Positions 34,212-42,202 of a DNA stretch of 64,000 nucleotides are shown in pieces. The position numbers were made by a program, and so were the translations under genes. Source of the DNA: Nocardioides sp. YR527. Lineage in GTDB: Bacteria; Actinomycetota; Actinomycetes; Propionibacteriales; Nocardioidaceae. Under the pieces are notes generated by a model. That model did no database searches. It was given only the letters and a program-made list of their open reading frames with translations, and was not told the DNA's origin. The stretch is from positions 1-64,000 of the forward strand of contig NZ_FNFN01000002.1 in the NCBI RefSeq assembly GCF_900101045.1, given 5' to 3'. The first letter of the stretch is position 1. Every line of letters begins with the position of its first letter.

Positions 34212-35495
34212 CTACGCTGCGCCATCGACGTCGTCGTCTGCAGCGGTGTCGATCTCGTCGAGGAGGTCCTCCTCGGACTCGACGGCGGGCTTGGCGAGCA
34301 AGGATCCATCGGCGTCTTCGGAACGGAGCGTGCGGTCGAGGAGTGCCGCCGGGGCGTGGTCGACGGTGAGGTCAGGCTCGATGTAGTAGCCCTCGGTGAT
34401 CTTCGAGGACGTGTGCCCGAGGAAGGTCGCGGCGGTGTCGGTGCCGAGCCCGCGAGCTAGGACGGTGGCACCGGTGCGGCGGTACCAGCGCATGCTGATC
34501 CCGGTCCCGTCCAGGCCGGCGAGGACGACGAACTCCCGGAAGGTTCGGCGTACGTTGTAGGGGTTCATCGGGCCGCCGGTGCGATTGGCGAAGATGGTGC
34601 GTTCTCGGTCGGCGGCCCTGATCGTCTTCAAGCGGCGGCGGATCACCTTGGCGGCGAATGCTGGCACCGGGACATAGCGATCCGAGGCGTCGGTCTTCGG
34701 GTGCGTCTGGCGTACGACGCCCTTCTTCTTGCGGTAGACGACCGTGCCGGTGACGTGGGCGACCATGCCGCGCGGCCCGTCGGTGATGTCGCATGCCCGC
34801 AGGGCGAGGACCTCGCCGGGGCGCATCGCGGTGCCGAGGAGGACCTCGATGATGTCGCGGACCTGGCCGTCGCTCTTGGGGCCGGGCAGGCCCGGCTCGG
34901 TGCGCCAGGTAGCCGCAGCCTCTCGGAGCTTGGTGATCTGGACGAGGGTCAGTGCCTTGGGGGCACCCTTCGGCCGTGGCAGCGGGGAGGTGCCCTCGAC
35001 CGGGTTCCGGGCGATGGCGTCGTGGCGCAGCGCGAAGGCGAACAGCAGGTTCAGCACCGTCCGGGAGTGGCTCGCCTGGGAGTAGGAGATGGCGAGCTCG
35101 GACTTGAGGAACCGCTCCACCCGACCGGTGGTGATCTCACCGAGGGTGTAGTGCTCCATCGCCGGACGCACGTGCAGGCGGAGCCGGTCCTGGTAGGCCT
35201 CGCGGGTGCGGTGGGCGAGGTCTTGGACCTCGAGGTCGTCCAACCACTCATCGGCGAGGACGTCGAAGGCGCTGTCCGGGCGTAGGCCCCCGGCAGCCCC
35301 GAACGCCGGGCGGCTGAGCAGGCGGTCCTTGAGGGCAGCGGTGGCCAGGTTGGAGGTGCGCCCGCGGACGCGGACCTGGCGCAGTCGACCGTCGGCGTCG
35401 CGCACCCGGGTCTCGGCGAGCCAACTGCCATGGTTGAAGCGGCGGGTGGTCACGGTGCCGTAGGTGCCGATCGTGGTGCGTGGGCGGCCGGCCAT
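34212..35495 (-). CDS. Tyrosine recombinase (site-specific integrase)
   Basis: 427 residues. An N-terminal beta arm-binding segment, a SAM-like core-binding domain (about 75-165) and the catalytic domain (about 190-400). Catalytic landmarks: Arg in TAMRPGEVLALR, the box-II segment RWYRRTGAT, LGHTS and the nucleophile Tyr in ITEGYYIE. In the usual HxLRRT box the His is replaced by Arg here. The enzyme should recombine the two 37-bp tRNA-Ala repeats. Its ATG overlaps the excisionase stop (TAATG), so both are co-translated. It lies about 450 bp inside the right end. Confidence 0.92.
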   Translation of the reverse strand: MAGRPRTTIGTYGTVTTRRFNHGSWLAETRVRDADGRLRQVRVRGRTSNLATAALKDRLLSRPAFGAAGGLRPDSAFDVLADEWLDDLEVQDLAHRTREAYQDRLRLHVRPAMEHYTLGEITTGRVERFLKSELAISYSQASHSRTVLNLLFAFALRHDAIARNPVEGTSPLPRPKGAPKALTLVQITKLREAAATWRTEPGLPGPKSDGQVRDIIEVLLGTAMRPGEVLALRACDITDGPRGMVAHVTGTVVYRKKKGVVRQTHPKTDASDRYVPVPAFAAKVIRRRLKTIRAADRERTIFANRTGGPMNPYNVRRTFREFVVLAGLDGTGISMRWYRRTGATVLARGLGTDTAATFLGHTSSKITEGYYIEPDLTVDHAPAALLDRTLRSEDADGSLLAKPAVESEEDLLDEIDTAADDDVDGAA

Positions 35496-35764
35496 TACCG
35501 ACCACCTCCCGGCCCCGGGTCGCTGGCGTGTTGCTGGTCGCAGTCCTCGAGCCGCGCGAGCCAGGACTCGATCTCACCGATCCGGAAGCGCAGCTCACGG
35601 CCGACCCGGAACCCTCGGGGTCCGCGGCCTTGGCTGCGGAGGTCGTAGATGGTCTGCGCCGGCACGTGCAGGTGCTCGCACAGCTCCGTCAGGGAGAGGA
35701 CCGGCTCGATGCCGGACATGAAAGGCGTGGTCTCGCTGCTGGCGTTCGTGGTGTGAGTGGTCAT
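35495..35764 (-). CDS. Excisionase-like helix-turn-helix protein
   Basis: 89 residues from ATG 35764; the frame remains open upstream but lacks a ribosome site there. A MerR/AlpA-type winged helix-turn-helix spans about 22-75 (VLSLTELCEHLHVPAQTIYDLRSQ, then PRGFRVGRELRFRIGEIESWL). Proteins of this size directly upstream of a tyrosine integrase act as recombination directionality factors. It sits between the integrase and the right attachment site. Confidence 0.82.
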   Translation of the reverse strand: MTTHTTNASSETTPFMSGIEPVLSLTELCEHLHVPAQTIYDLRSQGRGPRGFRVGRELRFRIGEIESWLARLEDCDQQHASDPGPGGGR

Positions 35765-35938
35765 GCCCTCAAGGTGCGCCAGCCGTGCCACGAGGCACCG
35801 AGACGGCCCGAGAGATCGCCCGGCCTCCGGGCACGGGCAACGCTCGACGAGGGCCAAAGTGCGGAATAAACGCGGAACCGCCATCCGATCATCCTTCTGC
35901 TCAGGATGTTGGACAGCGGTTCTGACCTGCGATTTCCT

Positions 35939-36014
35939 TGGTGGAGCTGAGGGGATTCGAACCCCTGGCCTTCTCATTGCGAACGAGACGCGCTACCAAC
36001 TGCGCCACAGCCCC
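35939..36014 (-). tRNA. tRNA-Ala(CGC)
   Basis: A 73-base cloverleaf (36014 to 35942) with acceptor GGGGCTG/CAGCTCC (one G-U), a four-pair D stem, anticodon loop TTCGCAA (anticodon CGC reading GCG), a 5-base variable loop and T arm AGGGG-TTCGAAT-CCCCT. CCA is encoded at 35941-35939. The 3' half lies in the element's attachment repeat, so the present gene is a host/element hybrid that remains functional in structure. Confidence 0.93.
35941..35977 (-). repeat. attR-side direct repeat inside the intact tRNA-Ala
   Basis: Identical to 21161-21197. It covers the tRNA from anticodon-loop position 38 through the discriminator and first C of CCA. Strand exchange must have occurred within this segment, most likely near the anticodon loop edge. 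Confidence 0.9.
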
Positions 36015-36057
36015 AAGCGATGAGAAACGTTAGCACCTCGTCGCGGGTGTTACCCAA

Positions 36058-36900
36058 TCAGGAGCCCGTGGCGCGACCGCGTTCTGCCTCGGCGGCCTCG
36101 GCGGCGGCACGCTCGGCCTCCTCGGCCTGGCGGACGAGCTCGGAGTCGGCCGCGTTGCGGCCCGAGCTCCACACGCCGGTGGCGTCGAGGTCGATGGTGC
36201 GGACGGTGCGGCGCGGCGCGGCCTCCTTGGAGACGTACGTCGGCAGCGGGGTCTCCACCGGCTTCCAGGAACCGTCGGGGAGCACCTCGTCGGTCTCCGC
36301 GGGGTGCTCGACGACGGCCACCAGGTCGCCGGTGTCCTGGTCGATGTCGAAGGTGACCCGGGGCGGGGCGACGGGCTCCGGTTCGGGGAGGTCCTCGGGG
36401 AACGGGATCCGTGCCCAGACCTCCCGCTGGTGGCGGACGCTGAACCGGCAGGTAACCAGCCAGGCGACGACCAGGCCGGCCGGGATCGCGATCCAGACCG
36501 GACCGAAGACCCCGAAACCAGCAAGAGCGCCGACCACGGCCAAGCCGAGGACCAGCACCCCCAAGACGATCGAACGGCGCTTGGCCGCGGCGCGAGCCGC
36601 GCGGCGGCGTACGGCCATCGGGACGGGTCGCGGAACAGGCTCCGCGATCGCCCCGGCCTCCGCCTCAGGCTTCTTCGCCGACTTCTCGGTCACCAGATCG
36701 GTGGAGTCCTTGCTGGTGGCTTCTCGCCGAGCGAGGATCCGGCGGGACTTGGAGATGGCGGCGCTGGCCCGGCTCTTGGTCCCGTCCTCGGCCGTCGCCG
36801 TCTGTTCGAGCGCTTTGGGCACCAAGTACACCGCCCACGCCACGGCGAGGGCGACGAAGATGAGTGCGCTCGGGTCCACGTTAAGAAGCGTAGGAGCCAT
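36058..36900 (-). CDS. sepX: SepX/GlpR-like divisome membrane protein
   Basis: 280 residues from ATG 36900. The N-terminus is the family signature: one membrane helix in SALIFVALAVAWAVYLVPKALE. A charged linker, two more adjacent helices in the middle (about 150-192, VLGVLVLGLAVVGALAG...) and a long cytoplasmic, acidic C-terminal tail follow. In Streptomyces SepX and corynebacterial GlpR it associates with the division machinery. It sits in the conserved neighbourhood with mog and moe genes. It ends 43 bp before the tRNA-Ala gene, on the same strand. Confidence 0.82.
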   Translation of the reverse strand: MAPTLLNVDPSALIFVALAVAWAVYLVPKALEQTATAEDGTKSRASAAISKSRRILARREATSKDSTDLVTEKSAKKPEAEAGAIAEPVPRPVPMAVRRRAARAAAKRRSIVLGVLVLGLAVVGALAGFGVFGPVWIAIPAGLVVAWLVTCRFSVRHQREVWARIPFPEDLPEPEPVAPPRVTFDIDQDTGDLVAVVEHPAETDEVLPDGSWKPVETPLPTYVSKEAAPRRTVRTIDLDATGVWSSGRNAADSELVRQAEEAERAAAEAAEAERGRATGS

Positions 36901-36979
36901 TACCAGCCCGTAGGCGGACGTGCAGTGGTGTGTCGCGTGTGACTTGTGTGATTTCAGCAGGACACGCCGAGTCAATGCC

Positions 36980-37579
36980 TCATTCAGGTGACAAACCGAG
37001 CCTGGCCAGCATTCCTTGGTGACATTCTTCAACCGTTATCGCGAAGATACGGTGATCTCTCCAGGCCCCGTCGATATGCAGAAATCGGGGCGCATATCCG
37101 ATCTCGTCGATGCCCAATTTCTCCACGACACGGAGCGAGTTGGAGTTCTCCGGGCGGATGCAGATCTCGATCCGGTGCAGCAGCGCGGTGGTGAAGCAGT
37201 GGTCGATCACCAGCGCCACCGCCAGCGGCATCACGCCGCGGCCGGCGAAGCGCTGGTCGATCCAGTAGCCGATCGAGGCGAACTGCGCCGAGCCGCGAAC
37301 GATGTTGTTGACCGTGACCTGACCAGCGAAAACACCGTCGACATCGATCGCGAACGGATAGGTCACGCCGCGCTTTGCCTGACGCCGAAGACGACGTACG
37401 AGGCTGGCGAACGTCGTGGGCCGCGCGCTCGACCCCGGGGGCACGGTCGCGTCCCACTGGTGGAGCCAGGCCGCCGAGCGGCGGCGCGCGTCGGTCCACT
37501 CCTTGGCGTCGGTGCGGTCAAGAGGGCGTAGGGTCACCGCGCCGTGGGAGAGGACGGCGGGCCAGCCGGGATCAGTCAT
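36980..37579 (-). CDS. GNAT acetyltransferase, RimJ/RimL-like
   Basis: 199 residues from ATG 37579. Whole-length GNAT fold with the acetyl-CoA pyrophosphate loop at QRFAGRGVMPLAVAL and a late NSNSLRVVEKLGI motif typical of RimJ/RimL proteins, which acetylate the N-terminus of ribosomal proteins or other substrates. The substrate is unknown. It is 12 bp downstream of mogA and 79 bp upstream of sepX, so it probably belongs to the same transcript. Confidence 0.9.
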   Translation of the reverse strand: MTDPGWPAVLSHGAVTLRPLDRTDAKEWTDARRRSAAWLHQWDATVPPGSSARPTTFASLVRRLRRQAKRGVTYPFAIDVDGVFAGQVTVNNIVRGSAQFASIGYWIDQRFAGRGVMPLAVALVIDHCFTTALLHRIEICIRPENSNSLRVVEKLGIDEIGYAPRFLHIDGAWRDHRIFAITVEECHQGMLARLGLSPE

Positions 37580-37591
37580 CGGTGGTCCCAA

Positions 37592-38068
37592 TCAATGATC
37601 ACTGCCGACGGACTGTTCAACGGCGTGAGGCAACACCGGACGCAGCACGTCGATCGCGTCCTTCACGCCACCCCGGGACCCGGGAAGGTTCACCACCACG
37701 CACGCTCCGATCTGACCGGCCAGACCGCGGGACAGTAGCGCCGTCGGGATCCCTTTGGCCACTCCGGCCGCCCGGATTCCTTCGGCGATGCCGGGGATCT
37801 CACGGTCGAGCAGCGGACGGGTCACCTCGGGGGTGCGGTCGGTGGGGGTCAGCCCCGTGCCTCCGGTGGTGAGGACGACCCGCGCCCCTTCCCCGGCCGC
37901 CCGGGCGATCGCCTCGCCGACCGGGTCTCCGTCGCGGACGACCTCGGGCGGGCCGACCACGAAACCGAGCTCTTCCAAGAAGGTGACCAGCAGGGGTCCG
38001 GTAGTGTCCTCGTAGACACCGGCCGAGGCGCGGTTGGAGGCCACGACGACGGTCGCTCTGAGACTCAT
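37592..38068 (-). CDS. mog: Molybdopterin adenylyltransferase (MogA/MoaB family)
   Basis: 158 residues with the MoCF-binding fold: VVLTTGGTGLTPTDRTPE is the conserved TGGTG motif, and VVVNLPGSRGG is the second conserved loop. The protein adenylates molybdopterin before metal insertion. ATG 38068 overlaps the moaC stop (ATGA). Order moeA-moaC-mog on one strand forms a compact late-stage molybdenum cofactor operon. Confidence 0.92.
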   Translation of the reverse strand: MSLRATVVVASNRASAGVYEDTTGPLLVTFLEELGFVVGPPEVVRDGDPVGEAIARAAGEGARVVLTTGGTGLTPTDRTPEVTRPLLDREIPGIAEGIRAAGVAKGIPTALLSRGLAGQIGACVVVNLPGSRGGVKDAIDVLRPVLPHAVEQSVGSDH

Positions 38069-38535
38069 CGCTGGAAGGTACCCGACTTTCCGCCGGTCTT
38101 GGTCTCGACCCGGATATCGGTGATGACCGCCCGCTTGTCGACGGCCTTGATCATGTCCACCACGGTGAGGCCGGCGACCGCGACCGCGGTCAGTGCCTCC
38201 ATCTCGACGCCGGTGCGGTCGGTGGTCTTCACGGTCACGGTGATCTCGACGGCGTCGTCGGCGACGCTCAGCTCGACCTTGACGCCGGAGACGGCCAGCG
38301 GGTGGCACAGCGGGATCAGGTCGGGGGTCTTCTTGGCGCCCATGATCCCCGCGATGCGGGCGACGGCGAGCGCATCCCCCTTGGGTACGCCCTCACCGCG
38401 GAGCAGCTCGATGACCTCGGCCGCCACCAGCACACGTCCGGATGCGGTCGCGGTGCGGGTCGTGACCGCCTTCTCGGAGACGTCGACCATCCGGGCCGCG
38501 CCGGTCTCGTCGACGTGGGTCAACCGGTCAGCCAT
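38065..38535 (-). CDS. moaC: Cyclic pyranopterin monophosphate synthase
   Basis: 156 residues, the standard MoaC length. Readable motifs are the N-terminal LTHVDETGAARMVDVSEK, KKTPDLIPLCHPL, GVEMEALTAVAVA and a closing IRVETKTGGKSG. The enzyme converts the MoaA product into cyclic pyranopterin monophosphate. Both ends overlap neighbours (TGATG with moeA, ATGA with mog). No moaA lies in the window. Confidence 0.95.
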   Translation of the reverse strand: MADRLTHVDETGAARMVDVSEKAVTTRTATASGRVLVAAEVIELLRGEGVPKGDALAVARIAGIMGAKKTPDLIPLCHPLAVSGVKVELSVADDAVEITVTVKTTDRTGVEMEALTAVAVAGLTVVDMIKAVDKRAVITDIRVETKTGGKSGTFQR

Positions 38536-39743
38536 CAGAACTCCACATCCAGCTCGATCACGTCCACCTCGGCGTCCTTGTCCAGCGAGGTCGTCTCCGG
38601 CGGGATGACGATCAGGCAGTTGGCGCCGGCGAGATCCCCGATCAGGTGGGACCCCGGGCCACCGATGGGCGAGACGCCGGCACGGGAGCCGTCGTACCAA
38701 CCGCGGAGATACTGCTCCTTGCCCTTCGGGGAGCGCACCGCGTGGGTCAGGGCGGCGCGACGCGCCGGCCGGGCCTCCGGGGTCATGCCCATCAGCCGGC
38801 GCAGCGCCGGGAGCACGAAGAGCTCGAAGGAGACGAACGAGGAGACCGGGTTGCCGGGGAGACACAGGACCGGCACCCGCTCCTCGCCGATCCGGCCGAA
38901 CCCCTGCGGCTTGCCCGGCTGCATGCTCACGGGGCCGAACCAGACACCCTCCGGGGTCAGCGCCTCCTTGACCACGTCGTAGTCGCCCATCGAGACGCCG
39001 CCGGAGGTGACCACCAGGTCGGCACGGACGAGCTGGTCGGAGAGCGCGGTCATGAACGCCCGCGGCTCGTCAGGGACGATCCCGACGCGGTACGCGATCG
39101 CGCCTGCCCGGCGGGCGGCGGCGGCCAGGAGGAAGGAGTTGCCGTCGTAGATCGAGTCGTGGCCCAGGGTCTCGCCGGGGTCGCGCAGCTCGGTGCCGGT
39201 CGAGAGCACCACGACCCTGGGGCGCGGGCGCACCGCAACCTGGGCACGGCCGACGGAGGCGATCAGGCCCAGGTGGCGCGGGCCGAGCACCGTGCCGGCG
39301 GGGATGAGCAGGTCGCCCTTGGCGACGTCCTCGCCCGCGTAGCGAACGTGCTGAGCCTCCTCCGGCGTCTGCCGGATCTCGACCTCGGCGACGCCGCGGT
39401 CGGTCCACTCGTACGGCACGACCGTGTCGGCACCCGTCGGCAGCGGGGCGCCCGTCATGATCTTCGCCGCCGCGCCCGGCGGGAGCGCCAGCAGCGAGGC
39501 CTGCCCGGCGCCGATCTCACCGAGCACCGGCAACCGCACCGGAGCCTCGGCCGAGGCCGTCGCGACATCGGCGTAACGGACCGCGTAACCGTCCATCGAG
39601 GAGTTGTCGAAGCCCGGCAGCGCGACCTCGGCATGGATGTCCTCGGCCACCGCCAGCCCGAGGCAGTCCATCAGGGGCTGCGGGTAGGCCGGCATCGGCT
39701 CGAGGTCGGCCAGGATTCGCTCGCGGTACTCGGCGGGGGTCAC
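38535..39743 (-). CDS. moeA: Molybdopterin molybdenumtransferase
   Basis: 402 residues from GTG 39743. All four MoeA regions are present: DNSSMDGYAVRY, IMTGAPLPTGADTVVP, VVVLSTGTEL with DSNS-like DSIYDGNSF, and VVTSGGVSMGDYD plus LPGNPVSSFVSFE. The enzyme inserts molybdate into adenylated molybdopterin. It starts 11 bp after the uridylyltransferase stop, so the whole set may be one operon. Confidence 0.95.
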   Translation of the reverse strand: MTPAEYRERILADLEPMPAYPQPLMDCLGLAVAEDIHAEVALPGFDNSSMDGYAVRYADVATASAEAPVRLPVLGEIGAGQASLLALPPGAAAKIMTGAPLPTGADTVVPYEWTDRGVAEVEIRQTPEEAQHVRYAGEDVAKGDLLIPAGTVLGPRHLGLIASVGRAQVAVRPRPRVVVLSTGTELRDPGETLGHDSIYDGNSFLLAAAARRAGAIAYRVGIVPDEPRAFMTALSDQLVRADLVVTSGGVSMGDYDVVKEALTPEGVWFGPVSMQPGKPQGFGRIGEERVPVLCLPGNPVSSFVSFELFVLPALRRLMGMTPEARPARRAALTHAVRSPKGKEQYLRGWYDGSRAGVSPIGGPGSHLIGDLAGANCLIVIPPETTSLDKDAEVDVIELDVEF

Positions 39744-39753
39744 CCCGCCAACA

Positions 39754-41130
39754 CTAGTCGGAGAGGATCGTGGCCGGCGCGACGCGTTCGGCGTTGGCGC
39801 CGTCGAGCGAGACCGCGCCGATGACCTGGACGCCCTTGCCGAAGGTCCAGTCGCCGTTGACGGTGAGCGAGGCCGCCTGGCGCAACGACGGCGCACCCTC
39901 GGGGAAACGCTCGTCGAAGTTCGCGACGTACTTGTAGTAGTCGCCGTCCAGGTCGATGAACGGCACCACGTCGGCGACCTGGTCGAGCACGAAGTTGTCG
40001 CCGATGTCGTAGACGTCGGAGCGGAGGACGAGGAGGTCGTTGGTCGTCTTGACCGGGACGAACCGGTCGCGACCGACCTCGATCAGCTGCGAGCCCTCGA
40101 AGACCTCGATCGCGGCCCCCATGGCGGTCTCGATCTGGACGACCTTGGGGGTCTTCGGGTCGGCGGGGTCGACGGTCTTCTCGTTGCGGATGAGCGGCAG
40201 GCCGAGGATGCCGTCGCGCTCGGAGAGGACCTTCTTGAGCGCCTTGAGGTCGAACCAGATGTTGTTGGTCGAGCAGTACTTGTGGCGGTTGAGGTCCTGC
40301 AGCGCCACCTTGTCCTCGTCGAGCGTCTGCGCCGTCTCACGCAGGATCAGGCGGCCGTCGGACTTGCGGCGCGCGAAGTGACCGCCCTTGCGGTCGCTCG
40401 CGGTGCGGCGTACGGCCTCGATGGCGAAGGGGGCACCGGACTTGGCGAACCAGCCGGCGACCTTCTCGTCGGGGACGGCGCCGAGGTTGTCGGAGTTGGA
40501 GACGAAGACCCGCTCGTAGCCCTGCTCGATGAGCAGGTCGAGGAGCCCGGTGTCGAGCAGGGCGGTGTAGATGTCGCCGTGGCCCGGCGGGCACCACTCG
40601 AGCTCGGGGTCCTTGGGCCACTCGACCGGGGTCAGGTCGTCGACGAGCAGGCGCGGCTCACGGTTCTGCAGGAACTCCAGCGGCAGACCCTCGACCGGCA
40701 GGTCCTGGTAGCGCTCGAGCGCGGCCAGGCTGTCCTCGGAGGTGCGGAAGGAGTTCATCAGCAGCAGCGGGAGACGTACGTCGTACTTCTCCCGCATGTG
40801 CAGGATCTGGCGGGCGATCACGTCCAGGAAGCTCAGACCCTTGCGTACGCACAGCAGCGACTTCGCGCGGTCCATGCCCATCGAGGTGCCGAGGCCACCG
40901 TTGAGCTTGATCACCGCGGTGGTGGAGATGGCGGCGTGCGCCTCCTCGTCACTGACCGCGGCGTCGCTGATCGACGGGATGTCGACCGGCTCGATGGTCC
41001 CCTCTGGGATCATCCCGGTCTCACCGTGCTCGAGCTGGCGGTAGTAATGTGCGAATGTCTGCACCGCGACGTCGTCGACGCCGGCATCGCGCATCTTCGC
41101 CATTGCCTTGGCCAAACCTGGGCTACCCAT
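39754..41130 (-). CDS. UTP-glucose-1-phosphate uridylyltransferase (eukaryote-type UDPGP family)
   Basis: 458 residues from ATG 41130. The nucleotide-binding motif KLNGGLGTSMGMDRAKSL and the later FVSNSDNLGA place it in the eukaryotic-like UDP-sugar pyrophosphorylase family and not the short bacterial GalU family; this larger type is common in Nocardioides and relatives. It makes UDP-glucose for cell-envelope glycans. Its start is only 23 bp from the divergent 5-FCL gene, so the two promoters must overlap or one transcript is leaderless. Confidence 0.92.
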   Translation of the reverse strand: MGSPGLAKAMAKMRDAGVDDVAVQTFAHYYRQLEHGETGMIPEGTIEPVDIPSISDAAVSDEEAHAAISTTAVIKLNGGLGTSMGMDRAKSLLCVRKGLSFLDVIARQILHMREKYDVRLPLLLMNSFRTSEDSLAALERYQDLPVEGLPLEFLQNREPRLLVDDLTPVEWPKDPELEWCPPGHGDIYTALLDTGLLDLLIEQGYERVFVSNSDNLGAVPDEKVAGWFAKSGAPFAIEAVRRTASDRKGGHFARRKSDGRLILRETAQTLDEDKVALQDLNRHKYCSTNNIWFDLKALKKVLSERDGILGLPLIRNEKTVDPADPKTPKVVQIETAMGAAIEVFEGSQLIEVGRDRFVPVKTTNDLLVLRSDVYDIGDNFVLDQVADVVPFIDLDGDYYKYVANFDERFPEGAPSLRQAASLTVNGDWTFGKGVQVIGAVSLDGANAERVAPATILSD

Positions 41131-41153
41131 AGAGGAAAGCCTAGGCTGTCGTT

Positions 41154-41771
41154 GTGTCGGGTTCACACACCCCTCCGGGTTCTGATGGTCCAGCCCCCGC
41201 TGACTTCGTGGGGCGCAAGACTGCCTTACGTGACCAGTTGCTGACTACCCGGGGGCGCATCGGGCTCCCTCGGTTGGGTTCGCTCGCGCGCGCCCTATCG
41301 CAGGTGGTCACTGATATTCCAGACGTACGCAGCGCCGGAACGGTTGCTCTCTACGTCTCGATCGGCACCGAACCGGGCACCGGACCGCTCATCGACGCCC
41401 TCGAGGCTGCGGGGAAACGGGTCCTGCTGCCGTGTCTGCTACCGGACAACGACCTGGACTGGGCTTACTACGACGGAGAGCTGGTCCGGGCGCCGCGGGG
41501 TCTGCTGGAGCCCGGTGGGGAGCGGCTGGGCGTCTCCGCGGTCTCCACCGCCGATGTGGTGCTCGTCCCGGGCCTGGCGGTCGATGCGGACGGGTTCCGG
41601 ATGGGACGGGGTGGTGGCTCCTACGACCGGGTCCTGGCTCGGGTGCCGGCCGGCACGCTCACCTGCGTGCTCCTCTACCCGTGGGAGATCGGGGTCTCGG
41701 TGCCGGTGGAGCCGCACGACCGAGCGGTGGGAGCGGCCGCGAGCGGGGAGGGAATGCGGCGCTTCTCCTAG
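41154..41771 (+). CDS. 5-formyltetrahydrofolate cyclo-ligase
   Basis: 205 residues from GTG 41154. Family motifs: the N-terminal RKTALRDQLLTTR, ALYVSIGTEPGTGPLI and the C-terminal GFRMGRGGGSYDR. The enzyme uses ATP to convert 5-formyl-THF to 5,10-methenyl-THF, rescuing a dead-end folate. It is followed by the FmdB gene on the same strand after 59 bp. With the divergent start so near, a leaderless mRNA is likely. Confidence 0.93.
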   Translation: MSGSHTPPGSDGPAPADFVGRKTALRDQLLTTRGRIGLPRLGSLARALSQVVTDIPDVRSAGTVALYVSIGTEPGTGPLIDALEAAGKRVLLPCLLPDNDLDWAYYDGELVRAPRGLLEPGGERLGVSAVSTADVVLVPGLAVDADGFRMGRGGGSYDRVLARVPAGTLTCVLLYPWEIGVSVPVEPHDRAVGAAASGEGMRRFS

Positions 41772-41830
41772 GCGTTCGCTAATATTGGCAGTCGCGCCCG
41801 TCGAGTGCCAGATTCTGTTCTAGGAGAAAC

Positions 41831-42100
41831 GTGCCCACCTATCAGTACGCCTGCACCGAGTGCGGCCACGCCTTCGACCAGTTCCAGAGCTTCAGCGACG
41901 CCTCGCTGACCGAGTGCCCCGAGTGCGGCGGCAAGCTGCGCAAGGTCTTCAGTGCCGCCGGCGTCGTCTTCAAGGGCTCCGGCTTCTACCGCACCGACTC
42001 CCGCTCCGGTTCGTCCTCGTCGACGTCCTCCACGTCCTCGACGACCTCGTCCTCGAGCAGCTCCACCCCGGCGCCCGCCTCCTCCGGCTCCTCGGACTGA
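41831..42100 (+). CDS. FmdB-family zinc-ribbon protein
   Basis: 89 residues from GTG 41831. The N-terminal 45 residues are a zinc ribbon with two CxxC knuckles (YACTECGHAF and TECPECGGKL). The rest is a Ser/Thr-rich low-complexity tail with Ala and Pro, likely disordered. This is the usual FmdB layout and position in actinobacteria, after the 5-FCL gene. Molecular function unknown; FmdB was named from methylotroph formamidase operons. Confidence 0.88.
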   Translation: MPTYQYACTECGHAFDQFQSFSDASLTECPECGGKLRKVFSAAGVVFKGSGFYRTDSRSGSSSSTSSTSSTTSSSSSSTPAPASSGSSD

Positions 42101-42120
42101 GACCACCCCGCGCCAGCGGG

Positions 42121-42163
42121 TTATCCACAGGTTCATCCACAGCGTGACCGGCGCTGTGGATTG
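42121..42163. promoter_or_regulatory. Cluster of DnaA-box-like sequences
   Basis: TTATCCACA at 42121-42129 is a perfect consensus DnaA box. TCATCCACA follows at 42133-42141, and an inverted copy (TGTGGATTG, complement CAATCCACA) lies at 42155-42163. Three boxes in 43 bp of intergenic DNA suggest DnaA binding, upstream of the SAF-domain gene. Confidence 0.45.
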
Positions 42164-42202
42164 CGAGATGCGGGAATCGCGCGTGCGACTTAGCGTGCCC
42201 GC

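Larger units (their letters stand above)
21161..35977. mobile_element. 14.8-kb integrative element in tRNA-Ala(CGC)
   Basis: Bounded by identical 37-bp direct repeats (21161-21197 and 35941-35977) equal to the 3' half of tRNA-Ala, from the anticodon loop to the 3' end. A tyrosine recombinase and a small excisionase lie next to the right repeat, as is usual for tRNA-targeting elements. The intact tRNA is rebuilt at the right end from the host 5' half plus the element's 3' half. Cargo is a LamG protein, an RHS toxin-like protein, a putative immunity gene and one unknown gene. I see no replication, relaxase or phage structural gene, so it is probably mobilised by other elements or is a decayed island. 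Confidence 0.88.

Noticed and set aside
35757-36023. Plus-strand frame over tRNA-Ala ending in IRTPGLLIANETRY
   Set aside because: This peptide is the well-known artefact of translating the antisense of a tRNA gene.
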